From JADJNW01 sp964526645 (GTDB taxonomy: Bacteria > Bacteroidota > Bacteroidia > Chitinophagales > Saprospiraceae), in the NCBI GenBank assembly GCA_964526645.1, contig CAZGJN010000005.1:115220-179219 (forward strand): DNA of 64,000 nucleotides, given 5' to 3'. A program made the translations under genes and the position numbers. Shown here piece by piece: positions 43,558 through 52,320 of this stretch (position 1 is the stretch's first letter; the number at the start of each line of letters is the position of its first letter). The notes under the pieces are model-generated. The model was not told the DNA's origin. It was given only the letters and a program-made list of their open reading frames with translations, and did not search any database.

Positions 43558-46083
43558 TTATTGACTAATGACCTCAAACTTCTTTTTCACGACTCCTTTG
43601 CCTGAACGAGCAGTCAAGATATAAATTCCATTTTGGAAATTACTCACATCAATCTGCATTCTGCGTGCCAGCGTTTTACCACTATCGAATACCAATTGCC
43701 CTGTGAGGTTGAATACCTGAATTTGTTCAAATTCTTGCCCGCCATTTAGGTGAATATTGAGCAAATTTTGTGCCGGATTTGGATACACTTTCAATAAATC
43801 GTCCGTCAGAGGTGCATCTTTTATTTCCGCTGGTTTTGGCAAAACAATGTGGATATTCGTCATACCAACGTTCAATCCGAATCTTTGTCCGCTACCATCC
43901 ATAAATGTAGCCGTATTACCACCTACTGGAACGATTATTTCCCCATCACCTGGTCGGAAGCCCTCCAGATCGTCCTTTACTACAAAGCTAAGTTTGCCGA
44001 TAATTCCAAAACCGCTGACTGCAAAACCGCTGGTTCGAGTAAAGGCAGCTTCTGCAAAGCCTTCCTCATTGTTGTGTTGCATGTGAGCTACCGGAGAGTT
44101 ATAAGTAAGCCAACTCGCCTTATAAAAATCAAATTTCACCGTGGAGGAATCAAAAATCAAGGGTGTATATTCAAAAGGAAAAGTGAAACCATACACATTG
44201 TTCGCTGGAAAATCCTCGCTTCCCATGATGATGTCTAATTCTACCAAATCACCAGGATTGACAAAGACATCTCCTTTCAGGAAGATTGAATTTTTGGAAA
44301 AAGGAATACTAACGGACGTAATGCCATGCACATTGCCATAGAAATGGCTAATCGCCATTGTATCCAAAGCAGACACGATACTGTCTCCATCTGTATCAAT
44401 ATGCTTCAAATCCACATTAGGAGAAACTTCTTCTTCCCAGTTTTCTCCGTATTGCCCATACCAAACATCCATATCAACCTCCGTTCGCGGTGTGCCGATT
44501 TCTCCCATCGCCAAACCAATCGGCAATAAATCAGCTACACTTACTACGCCATCCAAATTGGTATCGCCGGGCCAAACACAATCATCAAAACAAGAGGGGG
44601 TAACACCATTGCCCACATTCAAAATGTTCACCTCTATTTTTACTGATTTTTCATAAGCGCAGCCCTGTGTTTCGTTTGACCCCGTCACACAATAGCTAAT
44701 TTCAAACTCATCTATACCCGAATCCACCCCTTCATTGGGGATGTAAATAATCATATTGTTGCCGCTTATTTGCTTGCCTTCGATTACCGTATTTTGAAGT
44801 CCCTCCAGAAAAAGAACCGTACCTAAATCGCCCTGTTCCTTGATTTTATATTTAAAATTGGAAATTGGCACGTTATTACCTACGATAAGTGGTGTCCTTT
44901 TAGGTGTAAACATAAGAAACTTAGAGGAGGAAGGCTCAAAGTTGCTCACATATATATATGCAGTAGCCGTTTCCATAGAGCCACTGCAATCAGGTGTATT
45001 GACCCTATAGGTAAACCAATCAACCCCTGTAAAGTTAGTCGAGGGCTTATAGGTTACGAGGCCTCCCAATTCTTCATCATATTCAATTACACCATACTGT
45101 GGCTGCGTAGCAATACTAAAACAACCAGACTCACTGCCGTAGCGATCATTTTCTAATACGTTCACTTCTACGGAAGTATTAGGGGTCGTATAAGCCTCGT
45201 CATCGTATGCAAACATATTATCTACCACATCTAATACAATCACTTGCACAACCTTCCGGGTGTTGCCACTCTGAAAGTACAGTAAATCTGTACCAGCAAA
45301 ATCCTCATCAGGAATATATTGTGGCGCATCGCCACTAACGTCGTATGTCCCATGAGCAGGTTCATTTGACAATGTAAAGGTGTTTGGTATAAGAATTACC
45401 TGCGGAGAATTCTTTTTAGTAAAAACCACAAGGGTATCGCTCACATTTACATTATCTCCCAAAACTTGTATAGTTACAGTGCCGTTATCACAAAGTCCAT
45501 TACCATTGCAAATTACGTAATTGACGTACGCAACTCCCTCAAAGTCCACTTCGGGAGTAAATTCAATAGTAGTAGCACCAGGAGAAAAAGTCGCTTCTCC
45601 ATTATTTGAAAGTGGGATTACTGTCAGTTCTTTTATACCATTACTACTTTCGTCGTTTTGTAGTACATTGATAGAAAGAGATGTATTCTTCTTACCAAAT
45701 GCATAATCGTGATTCGCAACAATAGAGGCGAGCTCCACTGTTATTTTGAAGTCCCAAACGTGTTGGCAGAAAGGACACCCCAGATCAGGTGCTAGACCAA
45801 TTCTGAATTGATCCTCCCCTATAAAATCAGCATTCGGCGTATATGTCAGCTCATATTTTTGCGAAGCAATTTTTTTGATGACAACGCTACCATGGGCAGG
45901 TGTAGGATTCAACTGGACGGGCTGAGGAAACTCTAGCGCCGAAAAAATATAAGAAACAGGCTGATTTGTGTATGTCTCTAATTCAATTAGCTTATAGTTA
46001 TCGCTTTGCCCTCGGAGGGGGCTAAGGGGCAACAACGCCAAACACAGTAAATAATATAAATGCTTTCGTAAAGATACATTCAT
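43558..46083 (-). CDS. T9SS surface protein with Ig-like, dockerin-like and cohesin-like domains
   Basis: 841 residues. Signal peptide (MNVSLRKHLYYLLCLALL...), then several bacterial Ig-like/cadherin-like modules with the linker motif SINVLQNDES / EVNVLENDRYG (near 121 and 286). A dockerin-like pair of calcium loops follows near 500-580 (GDTNLDGVVSVADLL; DTDGDSIVSALDTMA), a cohesin-like domain near 585-756 (PGDLVELDIIMGSEDF, YGFTFPFEYTP, GFGIIGKLSFVVK), and a type A T9SS sorting domain (LLKVYPNPAQNLLNIHL, NGIYILTARSG). No catalytic site was seen; a structural or adhesive role is likely. ATG 46083 was chosen for the signal peptide; the longer frame to 46185 adds a hydrophilic stretch. Codon use is more AT-rich than in the polysaccharide locus. 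Confidence 0.82.
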   Translation of the reverse strand: MNVSLRKHLYYLLCLALLPLSPLRGQSDNYKLIELETYTNQPVSYIFSALEFPQPVQLNPTPAHGSVVIKKIASQKYELTYTPNADFIGEDQFRIGLAPDLGCPFCQHVWDFKITVELASIVANHDYAFGKKNTSLSINVLQNDESSNGIKELTVIPLSNNGEATFSPGATTIEFTPEVDFEGVAYVNYVICNGNGLCDNGTVTIQVLGDNVNVSDTLVVFTKKNSPQVILIPNTFTLSNEPAHGTYDVSGDAPQYIPDEDFAGTDLLYFQSGNTRKVVQVIVLDVVDNMFAYDDEAYTTPNTSVEVNVLENDRYGSESGCFSIATQPQYGVIEYDEELGGLVTYKPSTNFTGVDWFTYRVNTPDCSGSMETATAYIYVSNFEPSSSKFLMFTPKRTPLIVGNNVPISNFKYKIKEQGDLGTVLFLEGLQNTVIEGKQISGNNMIIYIPNEGVDSGIDEFEISYCVTGSNETQGCAYEKSVKIEVNILNVGNGVTPSCFDDCVWPGDTNLDGVVSVADLLPIGLAMGEIGTPRTEVDMDVWYGQYGENWEEEVSPNVDLKHIDTDGDSIVSALDTMAISHFYGNVHGITSVSIPFSKNSIFLKGDVFVNPGDLVELDIIMGSEDFPANNVYGFTFPFEYTPLIFDSSTVKFDFYKASWLTYNSPVAHMQHNNEEGFAEAAFTRTSGFAVSGFGIIGKLSFVVKDDLEGFRPGDGEIIVPVGGNTATFMDGSGQRFGLNVGMTNIHIVLPKPAEIKDAPLTDDLLKVYPNPAQNLLNIHLNGGQEFEQIQVFNLTGQLVFDSGKTLARRMQIDVSNFQNGIYILTARSGKGVVKKKFEVISQ

Positions 46084-46317
46084 GGTTCGTGGATTTTCAT
46101 TGCTATATATAAGAATTTCTATTGCTTTCGTGTTCTCTAAGCTCACTTTTGTGAATTTTTTTACACTCAACACTAAGTACCTCAATCCATATGAAACACA
46201 TATATTCTGTTTTCAAAAAATGTGTTTGATCACAAAATGTGAAAAAAGCTTTATCATTGTATCTTTGAAAAAGAAAACACCCCTTTCGCGGTGCTAAGAT
46301 AAGAAAAATATTCCGAA

Positions 46318-47730
46318 ATGCGCAATAGTAAATTGTATTGGATTTTAGAACATTTCGACAAATATGAGCAAAATCGGCTGAGAAAATTCTTGCAGTCTCC
46401 CTATTTCAATAAAAGTCAAGCGATTATGCAGCTATTCGAAGTGTTAATTAAAGACATCCAATCAGAAAAAAAAGAAGATTTCAGTAAAGAAAAAATTTGG
46501 GTACAACTATCTCTAGATTCCGCTTACGATGATGTACGTTTCAGAAAGTATTGCTCTGACTTATTAAAGTTGATTGAAAACTACTTGGCTCAACAGATAT
46601 ATGAATCCAAAAGCACCTATAGAGCCAATCACTACATCGAGGCGATCGAAAAGAAAAAGCTGGATCGCTTGTATGAGAGCTCGATAAAAAATATTCGAAA
46701 GCTAATAGACCAAAACCCTTTCCGTTCTTCCGAATTTTACTTAGAACAATATCTTGTAGAAAAAAATTATTATGAACTTCAAAAACATGATAGGGCATCC
46801 AAAAGTAATATCGAAGAAATTAATGAATGCCTTGATAAGTTTTATTTATCCGAAAAACTACATTATTATTGTATAGCTATTGGACGCAGCCTCAACACTG
46901 GATACACTTATGACATAAAGTACATGAATGAAATTCTAAAATATATAAAAAGCAATGATTACGCTGATACCCCTTCTATTTCCATTTACTATCAAATAAT
47001 GCTTACCCAAACAGATAGTGAAAATACAGATCATTATTTCAGGCTAAAGGATTTATTAGAAAAAAATGGACTCAAATTTCCCCGAGAAGAGGCGACGAGT
47101 ATGTATGATTTTGCTATCAATTATTGCATTAAAAAGGCAAATCAAGGGAATGAAAATTTCCAGCGAGAACTATTTGATTTGTATAAAGATTTAATTAAAA
47201 AGGAGTTAATAATTGTTGATGGAGAGTTATCGCCTTGGGACCTAAGAAATATAACCGTTGTAGCACTTCGATTAGGCGAATACGATTGGTCAGAAGCCTT
47301 TGTTAAAAACTATCAGCACTATCTACCAGAGGCTTTCAGGCAAAATGCAGTAAACTTCAACCTCGCTCAGATCTATTTTTATCAGAAAAAATATGACAAC
47401 GTAAAAGTACTTTTACAGGAAGTTGAATTTGAGGATTTTATTTATAATCTTGGCTCCAAAGCGATGCTTTTAGCTATTTATTACGAAACAGATGAATTAG
47501 AGCCGCTTTATTCCCTCTTTGAAAGTTTTCGCACTTACTTAAATCGCCATAAAGACATACCATTGTCTCGTCGTCAATACTATATGAATTTAATAAAATT
47601 TACCAAAAAACTAACCAAAATCATACCTGGAGACAAAAAATCGCTACAAAAGCTAAAAGAAGAATTGGAAATGACCAAAAACGTAGCGAGTTATGGCTGG
47701 TTGATGGAAAAAATAAGCGAACTAAAATAA
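46318..47730 (+). CDS. Hypothetical all-helical protein
   Basis: 470 residues, not assigned. It has no signal peptide or membrane helix, is rich in Lys, Glu, Tyr, Phe and Asn, and is predicted almost fully helical. The C-terminal half has TPR-like spacing (AVNFNLAQIYFYQKKYDNVKVLLQEVEFED). The opening (SKLYWILEHFDKYEQNRLRKFLQSPYFN) looks like a conserved domain that I have seen in uncharacterised, often multi-copy Saprospiria proteins, but I cannot name it. Base composition is clearly more AT-rich than the flanks. It is divergent from the cohesin-like T9SS gene and convergent with the EEP gene, the stops being 8 nt apart. A scaffold or regulatory role is possible; none is shown. Confidence 0.75.
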   Translation: MRNSKLYWILEHFDKYEQNRLRKFLQSPYFNKSQAIMQLFEVLIKDIQSEKKEDFSKEKIWVQLSLDSAYDDVRFRKYCSDLLKLIENYLAQQIYESKSTYRANHYIEAIEKKKLDRLYESSIKNIRKLIDQNPFRSSEFYLEQYLVEKNYYELQKHDRASKSNIEEINECLDKFYLSEKLHYYCIAIGRSLNTGYTYDIKYMNEILKYIKSNDYADTPSISIYYQIMLTQTDSENTDHYFRLKDLLEKNGLKFPREEATSMYDFAINYCIKKANQGNENFQRELFDLYKDLIKKELIIVDGELSPWDLRNITVVALRLGEYDWSEAFVKNYQHYLPEAFRQNAVNFNLAQIYFYQKKYDNVKVLLQEVEFEDFIYNLGSKAMLLAIYYETDELEPLYSLFESFRTYLNRHKDIPLSRRQYYMNLIKFTKKLTKIIPGDKKSLQKLKEELEMTKNVASYGWLMEKISELK

Positions 47731-47738
47731 TATAACTC

Positions 47739-48824
47739 TTAATTCAGCTTTAATTTCATTTTAACTAACTGATGATCAGCATATTGAAAATTTTGATGTA
47801 ACCCTTGGACATTTATAACCTGTACATTCGGAGAAGTGAGAAAGAAGTCTATTAAAGTGACAAAAGTAGCACCAGCTTGGTAAGGATCAGCTACTTTTCG
47901 ATTAGTTGGCACAGTGGGGTCATAGATCCATTGCCAATCATCCGGCAAAAATGTTGCTTCAATATTATGTTGAAAATAATCGTCTCCTTGGCCCGGCATA
48001 AAGGCATCGAACTTAAAATACGGTGGGCATTCATTCCAATCACCCCCTGCGATTATATAATTGCCTTTTTCGTACTCTTCGATAGCCAAATTCTTGATAA
48101 AATCCATTTCCTGGCGCTTTAGGCTCCCATCTTTGTCGTGCGCAGAATTGTGGATATTAATCAGGATAAGTTGTTTTCCGTTATATACATCATAGCGTTG
48201 TAATAAAGCACAGCGATCTAACTGTAAGATGCGAGTGGGCCAAGCAAAGCTACCAGGTAGTTGATACCGTGTAGATTCTACGGGTTGATATTTGCCAAAG
48301 GTAGCAATACCGCTGTGTACCTTTCCGTAAAAATGCCAAGGCTCAAACAGCGGTAAAGTTACACTCGGTAATTTATAATTTGGTGCAAAAAAGGCAGCAT
48401 ATTTAGGTAAATTTGTTTTGATCGTATCAAACTGATTGATAAAATGACTTCTTTTTGAATGAACATCTACCTCTTGAAGCATAAAAAAGTCAGCATCGGT
48501 ACTTTTTATTGAACTCACAATGCCTTTTGTAAATTTTTGTGTTAACTCTTTTGGAGGATAAATCATACTACTCCCACTGCGCAACATGCCTTCATCATCA
48601 AAGAAAAAATCCGCCTCTGCACCTAACCCACCATAACCAATATTCCAAATTGCAAAAGTTAGGACACTGTCTTGGATCAAGTTTAAGTCTGAGCGTTGTT
48701 CAGGGTTGAGTGTAATAGTAGCCTCTGGTTGATAATCATTTATGGTACCATAAGCTAGTAATAAAACGATATAAAAAACAAAAAAAGACACCAGTATAAT
48801 TAATATTTTTTTTAAAATCTTCAT
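47739..48824 (-). CDS. Endonuclease/exonuclease/phosphatase (EEP) family protein
   Basis: 361-residue phosphodiesterase-fold protein with an N-terminal membrane helix (ILIILVSFFVFYIVLLLAYG), so the domain is outside the inner membrane. Catalytic pieces: FAIWNIGYGG (Asn), FFMLQEVDVHSKRS (metal-binding Glu), LILINIHNSAHDKDGS (His/Asn), IIAGGDWNECPP (Asp/Asn pair) and a C-terminal YADHQLVKMKL (Asp-His). All five canonical EEP positions are therefore present. The substrate could be phospholipid, nucleic acid or sugar phosphate. It is convergent with 46318-47730 and divergent from the START gene over a 265-nt gap. Confidence 0.88.
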   Translation of the reverse strand: MKILKKILIILVSFFVFYIVLLLAYGTINDYQPEATITLNPEQRSDLNLIQDSVLTFAIWNIGYGGLGAEADFFFDDEGMLRSGSSMIYPPKELTQKFTKGIVSSIKSTDADFFMLQEVDVHSKRSHFINQFDTIKTNLPKYAAFFAPNYKLPSVTLPLFEPWHFYGKVHSGIATFGKYQPVESTRYQLPGSFAWPTRILQLDRCALLQRYDVYNGKQLILINIHNSAHDKDGSLKRQEMDFIKNLAIEEYEKGNYIIAGGDWNECPPYFKFDAFMPGQGDDYFQHNIEATFLPDDWQWIYDPTVPTNRKVADPYQAGATFVTLIDFFLTSPNVQVINVQGLHQNFQYADHQLVKMKLKLN

Positions 48825-49089
48825 AGGATAATTTTAAATATTTTAAATAATTGAGCAGCTTTGCAGGTATTAAAAACATATTAACTAATAATCAAACACT
48901 TATCCTCAACCTTATTGAAGGCACATTTACATACGCCATAGTTTAATTAATATGTAATTTTTGATATACAAAGAATCGCGTCTCAAGTTTACATTCCTAG
49001 ATGAGCAAATCCGCATATTAACACAACTCACAAAACTACAAACATTTTCTAAGTGTTGAAAAAGTAAGGTACCTAAAAATCACTTGGTT

Positions 49090-49770
49090 ATGAACCTGAG
49101 TTGTGCGCTATTGCTGTACTTGCTACTTTGTGTACCTGCTTTTGGTCAAAAAAAAGCAGAGTGGAAATTAAAAAAAGAAGTAGATGATCTAAAAATATAT
49201 CTGCGTAAGAGCGAAAGCTCTACTATCAAAGAAATCAAAGTAACCTACATAGCGGAAGCTTCGCTTTCCAATATTATCGCAGTGTTACGCGATGTATCGG
49301 CTTTCCCAGAATGGATTTATGCGTGCACCGAGTCTCAAGTTTTAGAGCGCTTGTCTGATACAGAAACAATCTATTATAGCCAAATAGATTTTCCTTTTCC
49401 AATGAGCGACCGTGATTTTATTGCACGAAGCAAACTCTCTCAAAAGCCTGACACTAAAGAAATCTTTATTAAAGTGACGGGTGAATACGATTATCTTCCG
49501 CCGAAAAAAGCGTTGGTGCGGCTTCCCAAGCTGCTTATCAATTGGCATATCACGCCAATAAGTTTGAAAAAAGTAATCGTTGAATACCGCTTAGTAAGCG
49601 ACCCTGGCGGCTGGATTCCCGATTGGGCGGTCAATATAGCGCTTGATAAAGGACCTGTTAATTCAATGAAAAAATTTAAGGAAATGTTGACAAAGGAAAA
49701 GTATAAGTCGGCTAAACTGGCTTTCATTCAGGAAACAGATGCGGCAGCTTTGCGTTTATTAGGAAAATAA
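49090..49770 (+). CDS. START domain-containing protein
   Basis: 226 residues with a signal peptide (MNLSCALLLYLLLCVPAFGQ) and one START lipid-binding domain: WKLKKEVDDLKIYLRKSESSTIKE, VLRDVSAFPEWIYACTESQVLE, YYSQIDFPFPMSDRDFIARSK and a C-terminal long helix. Bacterial START proteins of this layout are thought to bind a hydrophobic ligand in the periplasm; the ligand is unknown. ATG 49090 was chosen over TTG 49084. The UbiD gene follows 51 nt later on the same strand. Confidence 0.88.
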   Translation: MNLSCALLLYLLLCVPAFGQKKAEWKLKKEVDDLKIYLRKSESSTIKEIKVTYIAEASLSNIIAVLRDVSAFPEWIYACTESQVLERLSDTETIYYSQIDFPFPMSDRDFIARSKLSQKPDTKEIFIKVTGEYDYLPPKKALVRLPKLLINWHITPISLKKVIVEYRLVSDPGGWIPDWAVNIALDKGPVNSMKKFKEMLTKEKYKSAKLAFIQETDAAALRLLGK

Positions 49771-49821
49771 AAACCTTTCGTTGGAATAGCTGTTAACGAT
49801 CATCAAGGAAAGAGTAAAACA

Positions 49822-51648
49822 ATGTACAAAAGTCTGCGAGCAGCCGTTCTCGATCTGGAAAAACACAGGCAATTACTACGCATCCAATCAGAAGTGGATC
49901 CCAACTTGGAAATGGCGGAAATCCACCGGCGGGTGTTTGAAGCGAAAGGCCCGGCGATTTTGTTTGAAAAGGTAAAGGGGAGCCCGTTCCCCGCTGTATC
50001 CAATATTTACGGTACGTTTGAGCGAACGGAATTCTTGTTTCGACATACGATTGAAAAAGTGCAGAAGGTGATCGAATTAAAAGCCGACCCAACGAATTTT
50101 TTAAAAAATCCGACTCGATACCTCGGTGCGCCGTTCACAGCTTTGACTGCCCTGCCTATGCGCAGCCGTTTGGGAGCGCCTATTTTGTATGGAAAAACGA
50201 GGATTGACCAGCTTCCGCAAATCAAGTCCTGGCCCATGGATGGTGGCGCTTTTGTGACTTTGCCGCAGGTTTTTACTTTGCCGCCGGGGAGCAAAAATGT
50301 CATGCAATCCAATATCGGGATGTATCGCATTCAACTTTCTGGCAATGAGTACCTTTTGAATAAAGAAATTGGTTTACATTATCAATTGCACCGGGGGATT
50401 GGGATACATCATACCCAATATAATGAAAGCGATGAACCGTTTCGGGCTTCAATTTTCGTAGGCGGGCCACCTTCGCACGCTTTTGCCGCCATTATGCCTC
50501 TGCCGGAAGGTTTATCGGAACTGACGTTTGCGGGTTTGCTGGGCGGTCGGCGTTTTCGCTATGTTTGGCAAAATGATTTTTTCCTGTCGGGTGATGCTGA
50601 CTTTGTAATAACCGGAATTATCCGCAAAGGAGAAAAAAAACCGGAAGGCCCGTTTGGTGACCATTTGGGTTATTACAGTTTGCGACACGATTTCCCAGTG
50701 ATGGAAGTCGAAAACGTTTATCACCGAAAAGACGCCATTTGGCACTTTACAGTTGTCGGTCGTCCTCCGGCGGAGGATTCAAGTTTTGGCTATTTGATTC
50801 ATAAAATCGTAAAATTACTCACGCCCCAAGAATTTCCAGGTGTGAGTGAAATCAACGCGGTGGACGCAGCAGGCGTGCATCCTTTGCTCCTGGCGATTGG
50901 TAGCGAGCGTTATATGCCTTTCCGCGAGCGCAAACCGGAGGAAATCTTGACACAAGCCAATCGTATTTTGGGCTCGGGGCAGACTTCCTTAGCCAAATTT
51001 TTATTCATAGCTGCCCAAGGCGATGACCCCAAACTTTCAACCAAAGATATTCCGCATTTTTTTAATCATGTGCTGGAACGAGTAGATTGGACGCGCGATT
51101 TGCATTTTCAAACCAAAACAACGATTGATACACTGGATTACTCTGGTTCGGGCTGGAATGCTGGTTCTAAAGTTGTGATTGCTTGTTGCGGTGATAAAAA
51201 ACGAGAATTGAAAGCCGAATTAACCGAAAATTTTAGCTTACCAATTGGATTTTCCAATCCAAGATTTGTACAAAGAGGCATCCTGGCGATCCAGGCAAAT
51301 CCATTTACAGGAGAGGCGAGTTATGAAGATTGTATGAGACTGACCGATTATCTAAAAAATTTTGATTTACAGCATATTCCTCTCATTTTGATCGTAGATG
51401 ATAGCGAATTTGTAGCTGCCAATATCAATAATTTTGTTTGGGTGACTTTCACCCGCGCCAACCCCTCACATGATATCCACGGTGTGGATTATTTTGTAGA
51501 GCACAAGCACTGGGGCTGCCGGGGTCCGCTGGTCATTGATGCCCGCATCAAGCCGCACCACGCACCACCGTTGATTCCTGACCCAGAGGTTGTGAAAAAA
51601 GTGGATAAACTTTTTGCAAAAGGTGGCGAATTGTATGGCAAGGTTTGA
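49822..51648 (+). CDS. UbiD family decarboxylase
   Basis: 608-residue prenylated-FMN-dependent (de)carboxylase. Opening YKSLRAAVLDLEKHRQLLRI and EIHRRVFEAKGPAILFEKVKGSPFP are typical. The pocket and cofactor segments GMYRIQLSGNE, HYQLHRGIGIHHTQY and EGPFGDHLGYYSLRHDFPVMEVENVYHRKDAIWH carry the conserved Arg/Glu catalytic set. The length fits the Bacteroidota form often annotated as menaquinone-biosynthesis decarboxylase, which suggests a role in quinone synthesis. An aromatic-acid substrate is equally open. A UbiX-type prenyltransferase is not in the window. Confidence 0.9.
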   Translation: MYKSLRAAVLDLEKHRQLLRIQSEVDPNLEMAEIHRRVFEAKGPAILFEKVKGSPFPAVSNIYGTFERTEFLFRHTIEKVQKVIELKADPTNFLKNPTRYLGAPFTALTALPMRSRLGAPILYGKTRIDQLPQIKSWPMDGGAFVTLPQVFTLPPGSKNVMQSNIGMYRIQLSGNEYLLNKEIGLHYQLHRGIGIHHTQYNESDEPFRASIFVGGPPSHAFAAIMPLPEGLSELTFAGLLGGRRFRYVWQNDFFLSGDADFVITGIIRKGEKKPEGPFGDHLGYYSLRHDFPVMEVENVYHRKDAIWHFTVVGRPPAEDSSFGYLIHKIVKLLTPQEFPGVSEINAVDAAGVHPLLLAIGSERYMPFRERKPEEILTQANRILGSGQTSLAKFLFIAAQGDDPKLSTKDIPHFFNHVLERVDWTRDLHFQTKTTIDTLDYSGSGWNAGSKVVIACCGDKKRELKAELTENFSLPIGFSNPRFVQRGILAIQANPFTGEASYEDCMRLTDYLKNFDLQHIPLILIVDDSEFVAANINNFVWVTFTRANPSHDIHGVDYFVEHKHWGCRGPLVIDARIKPHHAPPLIPDPEVVKKVDKLFAKGGELYGKV

Positions 51649-51681
51649 AAAGGGCGCTTCTAACCTATACTTTTGAAGCCG

Positions 51682-52320
51682 CTATGTGTTTTTTTTATCC
51701 TGAAAAAAGTAAGCCACTTTGCCAGGTACATCATCATAAGTAAAAATATTGCCGTCTTTGTGACGGGTATAAAAACCGAGCATGCCGAAATCGCCTGCAC
51801 AAGCGCCAACGTGCATGAGCAATATGCCCCAGCATATCCATTGCCAATAAATCGAAGTAAAAGCAATGCCAATAATCGCAGCAATCGAGATCAAAACGAA
51901 GGGTGCCAGTGCCAGCAATCGAAACGCATTTCTGTCCAAGACAAAGCCATCTGCGACCGCATAAAAATAGAAGTTCCGAAGGTTAGCGCCATAATTGACT
52001 TTTGGAGCGCCTAATATTTTATACACCAAACCGTGAATCCCTTCGTGAACAGGGATGAGAAGAGTCAGCACGATACCAAAGCCCAATAGAACGTTGGTGA
52101 TAAGCGTCCAGAAACTAATAAGCCCGCTCCGAATTTGCCAGATGCCCAGCACCAGCATGATCAGCAAAACCAGAATGTTCAAGCCAATGTACAACCTCGT
52201 GGTAAAGCTGCCAATACCGAATTCTTTTTGTACAAAATCAACCATATCCGTATAGGGCAGTTCCGCCAGTTTTGTGTAAAGGGCTTCATTCCAAAGTTCT
52301 TCTATGGTAGGTGTTTTCAT
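51682..52320 (-). CDS. DUF3267 membrane protein (putative zincin)
   Basis: 212-residue membrane protein with about four hydrophobic segments. The motif HEGIHGLVYKILGAP inside a membrane-adjacent segment is an HExxH zinc site of the DUF3267 putative metalloprotease family, followed by conserved YFYAVADGFVLDRNAFRLLALAPF. Substrate unknown. The start ATG at 52320 overlaps the stop of the 1238-residue helicase by 4 nt, so it is the downstream partner in a coupled pair. That pairing is unusual for this family and is the best clue to function. Confidence 0.85.
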   Translation of the reverse strand: MKTPTIEELWNEALYTKLAELPYTDMVDFVQKEFGIGSFTTRLYIGLNILVLLIMLVLGIWQIRSGLISFWTLITNVLLGFGIVLTLLIPVHEGIHGLVYKILGAPKVNYGANLRNFYFYAVADGFVLDRNAFRLLALAPFVLISIAAIIGIAFTSIYWQWICWGILLMHVGACAGDFGMLGFYTRHKDGNIFTYDDVPGKVAYFFQDKKNT

